Assembly (NCBI GenBank): GCA_039809985.1
Contig: JBDHWC010000035.1
Span: 1-23,857, forward strand
Source: JAICJJ01 sp039809985
GTDB taxonomy: Bacteria > Chloroflexota > Chloroflexia > Thermomicrobiales > UBA6265
Reading direction: 5' to 3'
DNA length: 23,857 bases
The number at the start of each line of letters is the position of its first letter. The stretch's first letter is position 1. Below, piece after piece: positions 1 through 8,924 of this stretch. Position numbers and translations under genes: made by a program. The notes under the pieces are model-generated. The model was not told the origin of the DNA. It saw only the letters and a program-made list of their open reading frames with translations, and did no database searches.

Positions 1-62
1 GGCGCGGCGGGCCGCGGCAGCGGCCGGCCGGGGCGGGCGGCCCGGGAGGAGCAACGGGCGCA
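1..62 (+). other. Leader upstream of atpF
   Basis: Very GC-rich stretch before the first complete gene. Stop codons are absent in at least two forward frames, so the tail of an upstream gene cannot be formally excluded, but nothing protein-like is recognisable. It ends in a purine-rich ribosome-binding site (GGGAGGAGCAAC) before the atpF start. The phrase GGAGGAGCAAC recurs before atpH. In F1Fo operons subunit c (atpE) usually precedes atpF and would lie just outside the window. Confidence 0.5.
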
Positions 63-557
63 ATGGACGCACTCGGCATCAACGGATGGAATCTGCTCGC
101 GCAGGTCATCGCGTTCCTGATCTTCATCTGGCTGTTCTGGAAGTTCGCGCTGGGGCCGATCGTCAAGGTGCTCGACGAGCGCCAGACGAAGGTCCGCGAC
201 AGCATGGAGGCCGCCCAGCAGATCCAGCAGGAACTGGCGGCGACCACCACGCGCAACGAGGAACTGCTGGCCGAGGCCCGGCAGGAGGCGCAGCGGATCG
301 TCCGCCAGGCCCGCGAGGCCGAGGACGCGATCATCGGCCGCGCCCGCGACGAGGCGAACCGGCAGGCCGAGGAGTACCTCGGGCGGGCCCAGGCCGCGCT
401 GCGGCAGGAGACCGAGGCGGCCCGCCAGCAGCTGCGGCAGGAAGTGGCCGACCTCGCGGTGCTGGCCGCCTCCAAGATCGTCCGCAAGGAGCTGGACCCG
501 GCCGACCAGGCGCGCCTGATCGAGGAAGCGCTGGCAGGCCCGGGCGGCGCCGAGTAG
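63..557 (+). CDS. atpF: F1Fo ATP synthase subunit b
   Basis: Peripheral-stalk subunit b (164 aa), which links the membrane a/c ring to F1 through the delta subunit. One N-terminal membrane segment lies at about residues 8-28 (starting GWNLLAQVIAFLIF). The motif KFALGPIVKVLDER follows, then a long charged, Ala/Glu/Gln/Arg-rich helix typical of the dimeric coiled-coil stalk. The length matches bacterial b subunits (about 155-175 aa). The ATG follows an AGGAG site. It is the first complete gene of an atpF-H-A-G-D-C series, and the standard order supports the call. A b' paralogue is less likely because delta follows immediately and only one b-type gene is seen here. Confidence 0.95.
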   Translation: MDALGINGWNLLAQVIAFLIFIWLFWKFALGPIVKVLDERQTKVRDSMEAAQQIQQELAATTTRNEELLAEARQEAQRIVRQAREAEDAIIGRARDEANRQAEEYLGRAQAALRQETEAARQQLRQEVADLAVLAASKIVRKELDPADQARLIEEALAGPGGAE

Positions 558-621
558 CCGGCCCCGGCCGGCCACCAGCCCGGCGACGCCGCGCGGCGGC
601 GACCGGCCGAGGAGGAGCAAC

Positions 622-1155
622 GTGGCGAGCACGGCGGCCAAGCGCTACGCGCAGGCGGTGTTCGAACTGGCGCAGGAGGCCGACGCGCTCGCCGCGTGGG
701 ACGACGACCTGGCGCGGATGAGCGCGGTGGCGACGGACCCGACGGCCCGCGACTACCTCGCCAACCCGAGCGTGCCGCGGCAGAGCCGGCTCGACCTGCT
801 GCAGGCGGTGCTGCCGCCGGGGCGGGCCGAGGCGCGCAACCTCGCCGCGCTCCTCGTCGAGCGCGACCGGGTGGCCGACCTGCCGGCGATCCTCGAGCTG
901 TACCGCGAGTCGGTCCGCGACCTGCGCGGCGTCGTCGTCGCCGACGTGACGACGGCGGAGCCGCTCGGGAAGCGGGAGCGCGAGCTGGTCCGGGCCCAGC
1001 TGTCGGCGAAGGTCGGGCGGGAAGTCGAGCTGCGGGAGCGGGTCGACCCCGAGATCATCGGCGGCATCGTCGCCCAGGTCGGCGACCAGTTGATCGACGG
1101 CAGCGTGATCAGCCAGCTGCGGCGGCTGCGCACGCGCCTGACGGCGCCGGCCTAG
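622..1155 (+). CDS. atpH: F1Fo ATP synthase subunit delta
   Basis: Delta subunit (177 aa; OSCP in mitochondria), which sits on top of F1 and anchors the b stalk. The N-terminal part (about 1-105) starts ASTAAKRYAQAVFELAQE, the usual opening of the six-helix domain. The C-terminal part carries ADVTTAEPL and ends with the conserved VDPEIIGGIVAQVGDQLIDGS block. The start is GTG, preceded by GGAGGAGCAAC at a good distance; no upstream in-frame ATG has a comparable site. It lies 64 bases after atpF and 66 before atpA, so co-transcription is expected. Length and position between b and alpha are canonical. Confidence 0.95.
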   Translation: MASTAAKRYAQAVFELAQEADALAAWDDDLARMSAVATDPTARDYLANPSVPRQSRLDLLQAVLPPGRAEARNLAALLVERDRVADLPAILELYRESVRDLRGVVVADVTTAEPLGKRERELVRAQLSAKVGREVELRERVDPEIIGGIVAQVGDQLIDGSVISQLRRLRTRLTAPA

Positions 1156-1221
1156 CGGCCGGCCGGGGATGCGAGCGAGCGGCGGCCGGTCAGGTCGCGA
1201 CACGGGAGAGGGTCAGGCGGC

Positions 1222-2766
<1,545 letters not shown>

Positions 2767-2800
2767 GGCGGCCGGGCCCCGGCGGGGAGGACGAGGAAGC

Positions 2801-3667
2801 GTGGCGAACGCACGAGAAATCCGGCGGCGGATCCGCTCGGTCCGCAACATGTCGCAGATCACCCGGGCGATGGAGATGGTCTCCGCCGCCAAGATGCGGC
2901 GCGCCCAGCAGCGGGTGCTGGCCAGCCGGGCCTACAGCGAGCGGCTCGAGGCGGTGATCGGCGACCTCGCCTCGCTCAGCCTCGACAGCGAGCAGCTGAA
3001 GGCCTTCCCGTTGCTGGAGCAGCGGACGGTGAAGAAGGCGGGGCTGATCCTGATCACGCCGGACCGCGGCCTGACCGGGGCGCTCAACTCCAACGTCATC
3101 CGGCGCGGGGCCCGCTACATCACCGCCGAGGCCGGGGTCCCGGTCGAGGTGCTGGCGGTCGGCAAGAAGGGGCGCGACTTCATGGTCCGCACCCGGCAGG
3201 AGGTGGCGGCGGAGTTCATCGGGCTCGGCGACAAGGTGACGCTGGACGAGACGCGGCCGATCGCCGACGTGGCGACCCAGGACTTCGTCTCCGGCAAGGT
3301 CGACTCGGTGACGATCGTCTTCGCCGACTTCGTCAACACGCTGGTGCAGAAGCCGGAGGCGCGGCAGATCCTGCCGATCGCCAAGCCGCAGGAGTCGGGC
3401 ATCTACACCGACTACATCTTCGAGCCGAGCCCGGAGGCGGTGCTGGCGGCGCTGCTGCCGCGCTACATCGAGGTCCAGATCTACCAGGCGATGCTCGAGT
3501 CGATCGCCTCCGAGCACTCCGCCCGGATGGTCGCGATGCGGGCCGCCACCGACAACGCGAAGGAGCTGGTGACCGACCTGACGCTCCACTACAACAAGGC
3601 GCGGCAGGCCCAGATCACCCGCGAGGTCTCGGAGATCGCCGCCGGCGCGAACGCGCTCGGCCGCTAG
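2801..3667 (+). CDS. atpG: F1Fo ATP synthase subunit gamma
   Basis: Central-stalk rotor subunit (288 aa) that turns inside the alpha3beta3 hexamer. The N-terminal helix opens ANAREIRRRIRSVRNMSQIT followed by RAMEMVSAAKMRRAQ. The middle has the Rossmann-like LILITPDRGLTGALNSNV. The C-terminal helix contains ASEHSARMVAMRAATDNA and ends LTLHYNKARQAQITREVSEI, the hallmark of the coiled coil. The start is GTG behind GGGGAGGACGAGGAAGC. It lies 34 bases after alpha and 37 before beta, as in standard operons. Confidence 0.97.
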   Translation: MANAREIRRRIRSVRNMSQITRAMEMVSAAKMRRAQQRVLASRAYSERLEAVIGDLASLSLDSEQLKAFPLLEQRTVKKAGLILITPDRGLTGALNSNVIRRGARYITAEAGVPVEVLAVGKKGRDFMVRTRQEVAAEFIGLGDKVTLDETRPIADVATQDFVSGKVDSVTIVFADFVNTLVQKPEARQILPIAKPQESGIYTDYIFEPSPEAVLAALLPRYIEVQIYQAMLESIASEHSARMVAMRAATDNAKELVTDLTLHYNKARQAQITREVSEIAAGANALGR

Positions 3668-3704
3668 GGGCGAGGAGCCCGCACCACGGAGAGGAACGCT
3701 GCCG

Positions 3705-5105
3705 ATGGCCGCGACAGGCAAGATCATCCAGATCACCGGGCCGGTGGTCGACGTCCAGTTCCCGTCGGAGGAGCTGCCGGAGATCTACAACGCGCTGGAG
3801 GTCCGGCGCGACGATGGGACGGTGCTGGTCCTCGAGACCCAGAACCACCTCGGCAACGACGCGGTGCGGGCAGTGGCGATGAGCTCCACCGACGGCCTGC
3901 GGCGCGGCGTCGACGCCGTCGACACCGGGCGGGCGATCGCGGTCCCGGTCGGGCCGAGCACGCTCGGCCGCATCTTCAACGTCACCGGCGACCCGATCGA
4001 CGAGGCGGGCCCGGTCAACCGGAGCGAGACCCGGCCGATCCACGCCGAGCCGCCGAGCTTCGAGGAGCAGGCGACCTCGGTCGAGGTGTTCGAGACCGGG
4101 ATCAAGGTCATCGACCTGATCGCGCCGTTCACCAAGGGCGGCAAGACCGGCGTCTTCGGCGGCGCGGGCGTCGGCAAGACGGTGATCATCACCGAGCTGA
4201 TCCGCAACATCGCCGCCGAGCACGGCGGCTACTCCGTCTTCTGCGGGGTGGGCGAGCGGACCCGCGAGGGGACGCAGCTCTGGGGCGAAATGCAGGAGTC
4301 GGGCGTCGCCGACAAGACGGTGCTCGTCTTCGGCCAGATGAACGAGCCGCCGGGGGCCCGCCTCCGGGTCGGCCTCGCCGGGCTGACGATGGCGGAGTAC
4401 TTCCGGGACGAGGGGCGCGACGTCCTCCTCTTCATCGACAACATCTTCCGCTTCGTGCAGGCCGGCTCCGAGGTGTCGGCGCTGCTCGGCCGGATGCCGA
4501 GCGCGGTCGGCTACCAGCCGACGCTGGCGACGGAGATGGGCCAGCTGCAGGAGCGGATCACCTCGACCAAGAAGGGGTCGATCACCTCCGTGCAGGCCAT
4601 CTACGTGCCCGCCGACGACTACACCGACCCGGCCCCGGCGACCACCTTCGCCCACCTCGACGCGACCGTCTCGCTGGAGCGCTCGATCGCCGCCCGCGGC
4701 ATCTTCCCGGCGGTCGACCCGCTGGCCTCGACCTCGCGGGTGCTCGACCCGCTGGTGGTCGGGCAGGAGCACTACGACACCGCCCGCGAGGTGCAGCGGG
4801 TGCTGCAGCGCTACCGCGACCTGCAGGACATCATCGCCATCCTCGGGGTCGAGGAACTGAGCGACGACGACAAGCTGACCGTCTCGCGGGCCCGCAAGCT
4901 CGAGCTGTTCATGTCGCAGCCGTTCTTCACGGCCGAGGTCTTCACCGGCGTCGCCGGGCAGTACGTGACCATGGCCGACACGGTCCGCTCCTTCAAGGAG
5001 ATCCTCGAGGGGAAGGTCGACGACATCCCCGAGCAGGCGTTCCTGATGGTCGGCGACATCGACGGCGCGCGCGAGAAGGCGAAGACGCTGACCGCCGCGG
5101 CGTAG
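3705..5105 (+). CDS. atpD: F1Fo ATP synthase subunit beta
   Basis: Catalytic subunit of F1 (466 aa). The Walker A loop GGAGVGKT is at residues 152-159. It is followed by the catalytic-glutamate block VGERTREG, the Walker B strand DVLLFIDNIFRF, and YVPADDYTDPAPATTF with the adenine-contact region. The C-terminal lever motif usually written DELSEED reads EELSDDDK here, keeping most acidic positions. The ATG is preceded by GAGAGGAACG. Length is within the normal range. The DELSEED substitution is conservative and not evidence of impairment. Confidence 0.98.
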   Translation: MAATGKIIQITGPVVDVQFPSEELPEIYNALEVRRDDGTVLVLETQNHLGNDAVRAVAMSSTDGLRRGVDAVDTGRAIAVPVGPSTLGRIFNVTGDPIDEAGPVNRSETRPIHAEPPSFEEQATSVEVFETGIKVIDLIAPFTKGGKTGVFGGAGVGKTVIITELIRNIAAEHGGYSVFCGVGERTREGTQLWGEMQESGVADKTVLVFGQMNEPPGARLRVGLAGLTMAEYFRDEGRDVLLFIDNIFRFVQAGSEVSALLGRMPSAVGYQPTLATEMGQLQERITSTKKGSITSVQAIYVPADDYTDPAPATTFAHLDATVSLERSIAARGIFPAVDPLASTSRVLDPLVVGQEHYDTAREVQRVLQRYRDLQDIIAILGVEELSDDDKLTVSRARKLELFMSQPFFTAEVFTGVAGQYVTMADTVRSFKEILEGKVDDIPEQAFLMVGDIDGAREKAKTLTAAA

Positions 5106-5130
5106 CGGGCGGGGCCAGGGGGCATCGGGC

Positions 5131-5574
5131 ATGGCGAAACTGCGGGTCGAGATCGTGACGGGGGAACGGGTCGTCTTCACCGAGGAGGGCGTCGACATGG
5201 TCGTCGCCCCCGGGGCGGACGGCACGCTCGGCATCCTGCCGCAGCACGCGCCGCTGATCACCACGCTCGCCTCGGGCGAGCTGCGGGTGAAGAAGGGGAC
5301 GGAGGAGCAGTCGATCCTCGTCTTCGGCGGCTTCATGGACGTCACCGGCGACCGGGTGATCGTCCTCGCCGACACGGCGGAGCGGGCCGAGGAGATCGAC
5401 GTCGCCCGGGCCGAGCAGGCCCGCCAGCGGGCCGAGGCCTCGGTCGCCAACCGGCAGTCGACGATCGAGCTGGAGCACGCCACCGACGCGCTGCGCCGCG
5501 CCAACCTGCGGCTCCGGGTCGGCCAGCGGCGGGGGGCCCGGCGCGCCCCGTCGATCGGTCAGCTGGACAACTAG
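5131..5574 (+). CDS. atpC: F1Fo ATP synthase subunit epsilon
   Basis: Epsilon subunit (147 aa), which couples gamma to the c ring and can inhibit ATP hydrolysis through its C-terminal helices. The N-terminal beta-sandwich (about 1-85) shows the typical GTLGILPQHAPLITTLASGEL and FGGFMDVTGDRVIVLADTAE. The C-terminal helical hairpin (about 88-135) is rich in Ala, Arg and Glu. The tail after residue 130 is very basic (QRRGARRAPS) and slightly longer than many homologues. The ATG lies behind CCAGGGGGCATC. It is the last atp gene: a strong hairpin follows within 30 bases of the stop. Confidence 0.95.
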   Translation: MAKLRVEIVTGERVVFTEEGVDMVVAPGADGTLGILPQHAPLITTLASGELRVKKGTEEQSILVFGGFMDVTGDRVIVLADTAERAEEIDVARAEQARQRAEASVANRQSTIELEHATDALRRANLRLRVGQRRGARRAPSIGQLDN

Positions 5575-5603
5575 GCGCAGCGGGCCGCACCGGGCGCACG
5601 GGG

Positions 5604-5631
5604 ACGGGCGGGGGCAACAGCCCCCGCCCGT
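5604..5631 (+). terminator. Hairpin terminator of the atp operon
   Basis: A perfect 12-bp G/C-rich stem (ACGGGCGGGGGC and its complement) encloses the 4-base loop AACA, 29 bases after the atpC stop. There is no T-run after the stem, so it is not a textbook intrinsic terminator. Such U-poor hairpins are common 3' ends in high-GC bacteria. The structure also covers a GTG at 5630 that could otherwise be taken as the start of the next gene. Confidence 0.7.
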
Positions 5632-5662
5632 GTCGTCGGCGGGGCCGGGCAGCGGGGGACGT

Positions 5663-7150
5663 GTGGAGACGATGATCGACGAGGCGTGGGTCGAGGCGTT
5701 CATGGCCGAGGTCGCGGCGGACCGCGAGACCTTCGGCGTCCCCGGCGCGGCCGTGGCGCTGGTCGAGGGGGAGCGGGTCGTCGCCGCGCGCGGCCTCGGC
5801 GTCCGCGACCTCGCCAGCGGCGCGCCGGTGACGCCCGAGACCCGGTTCCGGATCGGCTCGGTCACCAAGTCGCTGACGGTCGCGCTGCTGGCGACGCTGG
5901 TCGACGACGGCACCCTGCGCTGGGACGACCGGGTGGCCGACCTGCTGCCGGGGTTCCGGGCCCCGACCCTCGAGCTGACGGAGTCGCTGCGACTGCGCGA
6001 CCTGCTCGGGATGGGCTCCGGCATCGCCGAGGCGGTCGGGGCGGGGGTCGACACGGTCGAGTTCCTGATGAGCGCGGGCGGCCTGACCGCGACCGACGTG
6101 GTGCGCTCGGTCGCCCACCTGCCGGTGATCGGGGAGCCGGGGAGCGTCTTCTCCTACAACAACACGCTGGTCGCGGTCGCCGCGTGGGCCGGGGTTGCTG
6201 CCGCCGGCTGGGAGGGCGCGCCGGCCGAGGACCTCTTCGCGGCACAGGTGCGGGCCCGCGTCCTCGAGCCGGCGGGGATGCTTGGGGCGGGCATCGCCGA
6301 CGACCCCGCCACGCTCGGCCCGGACGTGGCGACCGGCCACGGCCGCGACCTGATCGGGCAGGTCGGGCCGACGCCCTGCATCGCGATCGGCGGCGTCGGG
6401 CCGGCCGGGAACGGCGCGGCGGGCGCGGCGGACCTCGGTCGCTGGGTGGCGACGCAACTCGGGCAGGGGGCCGCGTCGGGCGGGCGGCGGGTCGTCTCGG
6501 CGGCGCAGGTGGCGGCGTGGCGGCAGCCGGGGATCGCGATCCCGCGCGACGCCTTCGGCGACCCGGAACTGGCGGGCGACGCGATCGCCCGGCACTACGC
6601 GATGGGCTGGACGGTCGACACCTTCGCCGACGGGCGGCGGCTTGTCGGCCACGGCGGCGGCATCGACGGCTTCGCGACCTACGTCGGGTACGTGCCGGAG
6701 GCGGGCGTCGGCCTCGCCGTCGTCGCCAACCTCGAGCCGGGCGCGGGCGGCGCAGGCTTCGCCGGGTCGGTGGCGAGCCGGTTCCTGGCCCGGGCCTGCG
6801 ACCTTGACCGCGAACTGCCGTCGCGTCTGGCCGCCGCCCACAGGACCGCGATCGCGGCGCAGGCCGAGCGCGCGACCGCGCTGCGCCCGGCGACGCGGGC
6901 GGAGGCCGAGGGACGGCTCGGGCTCTACGAACTGGGGTTCCGGCTCCGCTGGGACGACGCGGCGGGACTGCGGCTGGAGCACGACATCCGGTCGATGACC
7001 TTGGCGGGCGCGCCCGACGGCGGGTTCGTCGTCAGCGACGGGCCGGGCGCGGTGCTGGGCCGGACAGTCCGCTTCTGCCACCTGCCGGACCGCGCGCCGA
7101 CGATGGAGATCGAGGGCTTCGTGCCGGTTCGCTGGCTGACCGCGGGGTAG
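5663..7150 (+). CDS. Serine hydrolase of the beta-lactamase/PBP family
   Basis: Penicillin-binding-protein-like serine hydrolase (495 aa from this start). The N-terminal catalytic domain (about 1-375) has the nucleophile tetrad SVTK at residues 66-69, the YNN motif at about 165-167 (FSYNNT) and HGG at about 330-332 (GHGGGIDGF). These correspond to the SxxK, YxN and KTG/HxG boxes of class C beta-lactamases, D-aminopeptidases and esterases. The C-terminal 110 residues look like the beta-rich accessory domain of such enzymes. No signal peptide is seen, so it is probably cytoplasmic, acting on D-amino peptides or esters. The GTG at 5663 is chosen because it follows GCGGGGGAC and lies outside the terminator stem; an in-frame GTG at 5630 sits inside the stem, and an ATG at 5672 is another option. 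The substrate cannot be read from sequence. Confidence 0.85.
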   Translation: METMIDEAWVEAFMAEVAADRETFGVPGAAVALVEGERVVAARGLGVRDLASGAPVTPETRFRIGSVTKSLTVALLATLVDDGTLRWDDRVADLLPGFRAPTLELTESLRLRDLLGMGSGIAEAVGAGVDTVEFLMSAGGLTATDVVRSVAHLPVIGEPGSVFSYNNTLVAVAAWAGVAAAGWEGAPAEDLFAAQVRARVLEPAGMLGAGIADDPATLGPDVATGHGRDLIGQVGPTPCIAIGGVGPAGNGAAGAADLGRWVATQLGQGAASGGRRVVSAAQVAAWRQPGIAIPRDAFGDPELAGDAIARHYAMGWTVDTFADGRRLVGHGGGIDGFATYVGYVPEAGVGLAVVANLEPGAGGAGFAGSVASRFLARACDLDRELPSRLAAAHRTAIAAQAERATALRPATRAEAEGRLGLYELGFRLRWDDAAGLRLEHDIRSMTLAGAPDGGFVVSDGPGAVLGRTVRFCHLPDRAPTMEIEGFVPVRWLTAG

Positions 7151-7173
7151 ACGGGGACGGCCGCGAGGCGGCG

Positions 7174-7197
7174 GCGACGCCCGCTACGGGGCGTCGC
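7174..7197. terminator. Bidirectional hairpin between convergent genes
   Basis: A perfect 9-bp stem (GCGACGCCC and its complement) with a 6-base loop lies between the convergent serine hydrolase and the PIN toxin gene. The toxin stop codon falls in the loop and the last toxin codons form one arm, so the element doubles as coding sequence. No T-run follows on either side. Confidence 0.5.
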
Positions 7198-7636
7198 TCA
7201 GGAGGATCTCCAGCAGCGGGTGCGGCGGCGTCGCGAACGGGTTGACGATCGTGACGCCGCCCCACGTGAAGCCGTGGTGCAGGTTCTCAGACAGGAGCAG
7301 GCGGCAACCGGATCGGGCGGCGACCGCGAGGATGACGGCGTCCCAGATGCGGAACTGGTGATCGACGGCGAGGTCGCAGGCCGCCGCCAAGGTGGCGGGC
7401 GTGGTCTCGAGCGTGAGATGCGAGTCGTGCCACTCTGCGACGACGGCCCTCGCCACCTCGGGCGAGCGTCCCGCTTTCCGGACGAGGACGTTGAGCAGTT
7501 CGCCGAGCACTTGGACGGGGATGACGATCTCGTTCTGCCGCAAGCGATCGATCAGACCCAAGGCGACCTTGCGCTGCTCGTCGCCGTTGACCCCTTCCGC
7601 ATAGGCGAGGATGTTCGTGTCGAGCGCGATGCTCAC
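7184..7636 (-). CDS. PIN-domain ribonuclease toxin (VapC-like)
   Basis: Toxin half of a type II toxin-antitoxin pair (150 aa). VapC-type PIN proteins are Mg-dependent endoribonucleases that cut tRNA or rRNA. The acidic metal-site residues are visible: LDTN near the N-terminus (Asp about residue 5), Glu in VLGELLNV, Asp in FRIWDAVILAVAA, and the C-terminal SENLHHG where many homologues have SEDL. The start is taken as the GTG that overlaps the antitoxin stop by four bases (GTGA). A longer in-frame start at 7669 would run deep into the antitoxin gene and is unlikely. The overlap implies translational coupling. Cellular target unknown. Confidence 0.9.
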   Translation of the reverse strand: MSIALDTNILAYAEGVNGDEQRKVALGLIDRLRQNEIVIPVQVLGELLNVLVRKAGRSPEVARAVVAEWHDSHLTLETTPATLAAACDLAVDHQFRIWDAVILAVAARSGCRLLLSENLHHGFTWGGVTIVNPFATPPHPLLEILLSDAP

Positions 7637-7890
7637 GGCTCGTCGTCGTACAGTTCGTCGCGAGTCCAAGGCCCGATGTCGATCGCCGGCTGGTTCCTGA
7701 GGCGATCCATCAAGGCTGCGTGCGCGGCCGCGCGCGCGCGTGCCGGAACCCGTGGCGGTTCGACGACCGGCGAGATGCGGGCCACCGGCCGGTCATGGCT
7801 GGTCACAATGTACGACGTGCCCTCGCGCACCCCGCGCAGGATGTGCGAGAAGTTGCGGTTCGCCTCCGTTGCCGAAATGGTCTCTTCCAA
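7633..7890 (-). CDS. Phd/YefM-type antitoxin
   Basis: Antitoxin partner (85 aa) of the downstream PIN toxin. The N-terminal DNA-binding fold carries ISATEANRNFSHILRGVREG and YIVTSHDRPVARISPV, characteristic of Phd/YefM proteins. The C-terminal part (about 50-85), with WTRDELYDDEP, would be the disordered toxin-neutralising arm. The start is TTG, six bases after a strong GAGGAG site, and no ATG fits. Phd/YefM antitoxins usually repress their own promoter with the toxin as co-repressor. The pair is the only clearly mobile-type gene cargo in the first 11 kb. Confidence 0.88.
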   Translation of the reverse strand: MEETISATEANRNFSHILRGVREGTSYIVTSHDRPVARISPVVEPPRVPARARAAAHAALMDRLRNQPAIDIGPWTRDELYDDEP

Positions 7891-7904
7891 GGCGGTCTCC
7901 TCAA

Positions 7905-7917
7905 GTAGTGATAGTAC
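7905..7917. promoter_or_regulatory. Candidate promoter/operator of the toxin-antitoxin pair
   Basis: An AT-richer island in otherwise GC-rich DNA lies 14 bases upstream of the antitoxin start. Read on the minus strand it is an imperfect inverted repeat (GTACTATCACTAC, four of six outer pairs match) and contains TACTAT, a possible -10 element. No clear -35 is seen. Overlap of promoter and dyad would suit autorepression by the antitoxin. Confidence 0.35.
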
Positions 7918-7957
7918 CTAATCTACGGGTGCGGCAGCACTTGTGCCATGTCGCTGC

Positions 7958-8764
7958 CTACGGCGTCGGGACGGCGGCCGGGGAACCGACGGCGGGCGCG
8001 GCGGCCCCCGGCTGGAGCAGGCCGATCCCGCGCGAGAACTCGGTGGCGGGGATGCCGAGCGGCGGCTGGAACGGCGCGTCGAGGTCGCTGACCAGCACGA
8101 GCAGCATCACGATCATCGCGGCCATCGCGCCGGTCGCCAGCAGGTGGCTGGCCGTCTTCTCGGTCGCCAGCAAGAGACTGAAGACGACGGTGAGCACGCC
8201 ACCGACGAAGAGCGCGGTCCAGAGCGGGGGCGGCAGGCCGCGCTTGCTGAGGCTGAGCCGTTCGCCGCGGGCGTCGTCGAGCTTGTCGAGCTGGTCGAGC
8301 GAGGCGGCGAAGAGGGGGTCGGCCCGAACGTCGGCGTCGGGCAGTTCGACGTAGGAGCGGTAGAGGGCGACCATCGCCGCGTTGGCCTCCGGGCTGGGGG
8401 CGGTGTGGTTGGCCATCGCCGGCCACTCGGTGTCGGCGACGGCGTCGGCGTAGGCGATGGTGCGCTGCTGGAGCAGGTCGCGAATGTCGGCCGGGAACCC
8501 CTCGGCGATCCGGTTCAGGTCGAAGATCGCGTTCGCCTCGGCCAGCACGGTCATCTCGGCGGTCTCGTACCGCTCCCAGACGCTGACCACGGTCGAGGCG
8601 ATGAGGACGCTGTACATGACGCCGAAGGTGGCGTAGAGCGCGCCGAGCGGGCCGTGCTCGCGCAGGTACTGGTGGTCGACGACGCGCCGCACCACCAAGG
8701 TGGCGGCGCACGTCAGCACCACCGCCAGCACGACCGTGGCGAACATCGACAACGGATGGCCCAT
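7958..8764 (-). CDS. DUF4239 (bestrophin-like) membrane protein
   Basis: Integral membrane protein of 268 aa resembling the DUF4239 family, whose function is unassigned. Two hydrophobic segments lie near the N-terminus (about 7-27 and 40-60; the second includes GVMYSVLIASTVVSVWERYE). A soluble alpha-helical region (about 60-180) carries AEANAIFDLNRIAEGFP and ELPDADVRADPLF. Two further membrane segments follow (about 185-230). The C-terminal tail contains LDAPFQPPLGI, a typical family ending. The ATG at 8764 follows GGAG at four bases; an ATG at 8746 has no site. It is transcribed divergently from murA. A much longer open frame upstream overlaps murA and is not coding. Confidence 0.75.
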   Translation of the reverse strand: MGHPLSMFATVVLAVVLTCAATLVVRRVVDHQYLREHGPLGALYATFGVMYSVLIASTVVSVWERYETAEMTVLAEANAIFDLNRIAEGFPADIRDLLQQRTIAYADAVADTEWPAMANHTAPSPEANAAMVALYRSYVELPDADVRADPLFAASLDQLDKLDDARGERLSLSKRGLPPPLWTALFVGGVLTVVFSLLLATEKTASHLLATGAMAAMIVMLLVLVSDLDAPFQPPLGIPATEFSRGIGLLQPGAAAPAVGSPAAVPTP

Positions 8765-8823
8765 GCGGCTCCGGTCCCGGGGGGCGTGCCGGACGCGGCC
8801 GGCCGGCGGACGGCAAGGGGAGG

Positions 8824-8829
8824 ATGATA
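8824..8829 (-). promoter_or_regulatory. Candidate -10 element (TATCAT) of the DUF4239 gene
   Basis: TATCAT on the minus strand about 60 bases before the start codon matches the -10 consensus at five of six positions. The same hexamer occurs before the sulfotransferase gene. No good -35 is visible at 17 bases. It lies in the divergent gap with murA. Confidence 0.3.
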
Positions 8830-8833
8830 CTCC

Positions 8834-8863
8834 GGGTGGCCCCGGGAACGGCCCCGGCCACCC
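8834..8863. other. Hairpin in the DUF4239/murA divergent region
   Basis: Perfect 8-bp stem (GGGTGGCC/GGCCACCC) with a 14-base loop, flanked by ATGATAC on the left and GGTATCC on the right. The flanks carry -10-like sequence facing each way, so the dyad lies between the two putative promoters. It may bind a regulator or be structural. Confidence 0.3.
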
Positions 8864-8924
8864 CGATCGGGTATCCTCGTCGGATGCGTGCCGACCGTTG
8901 GGGACAAGGGCGGGGGAGAGGGTG

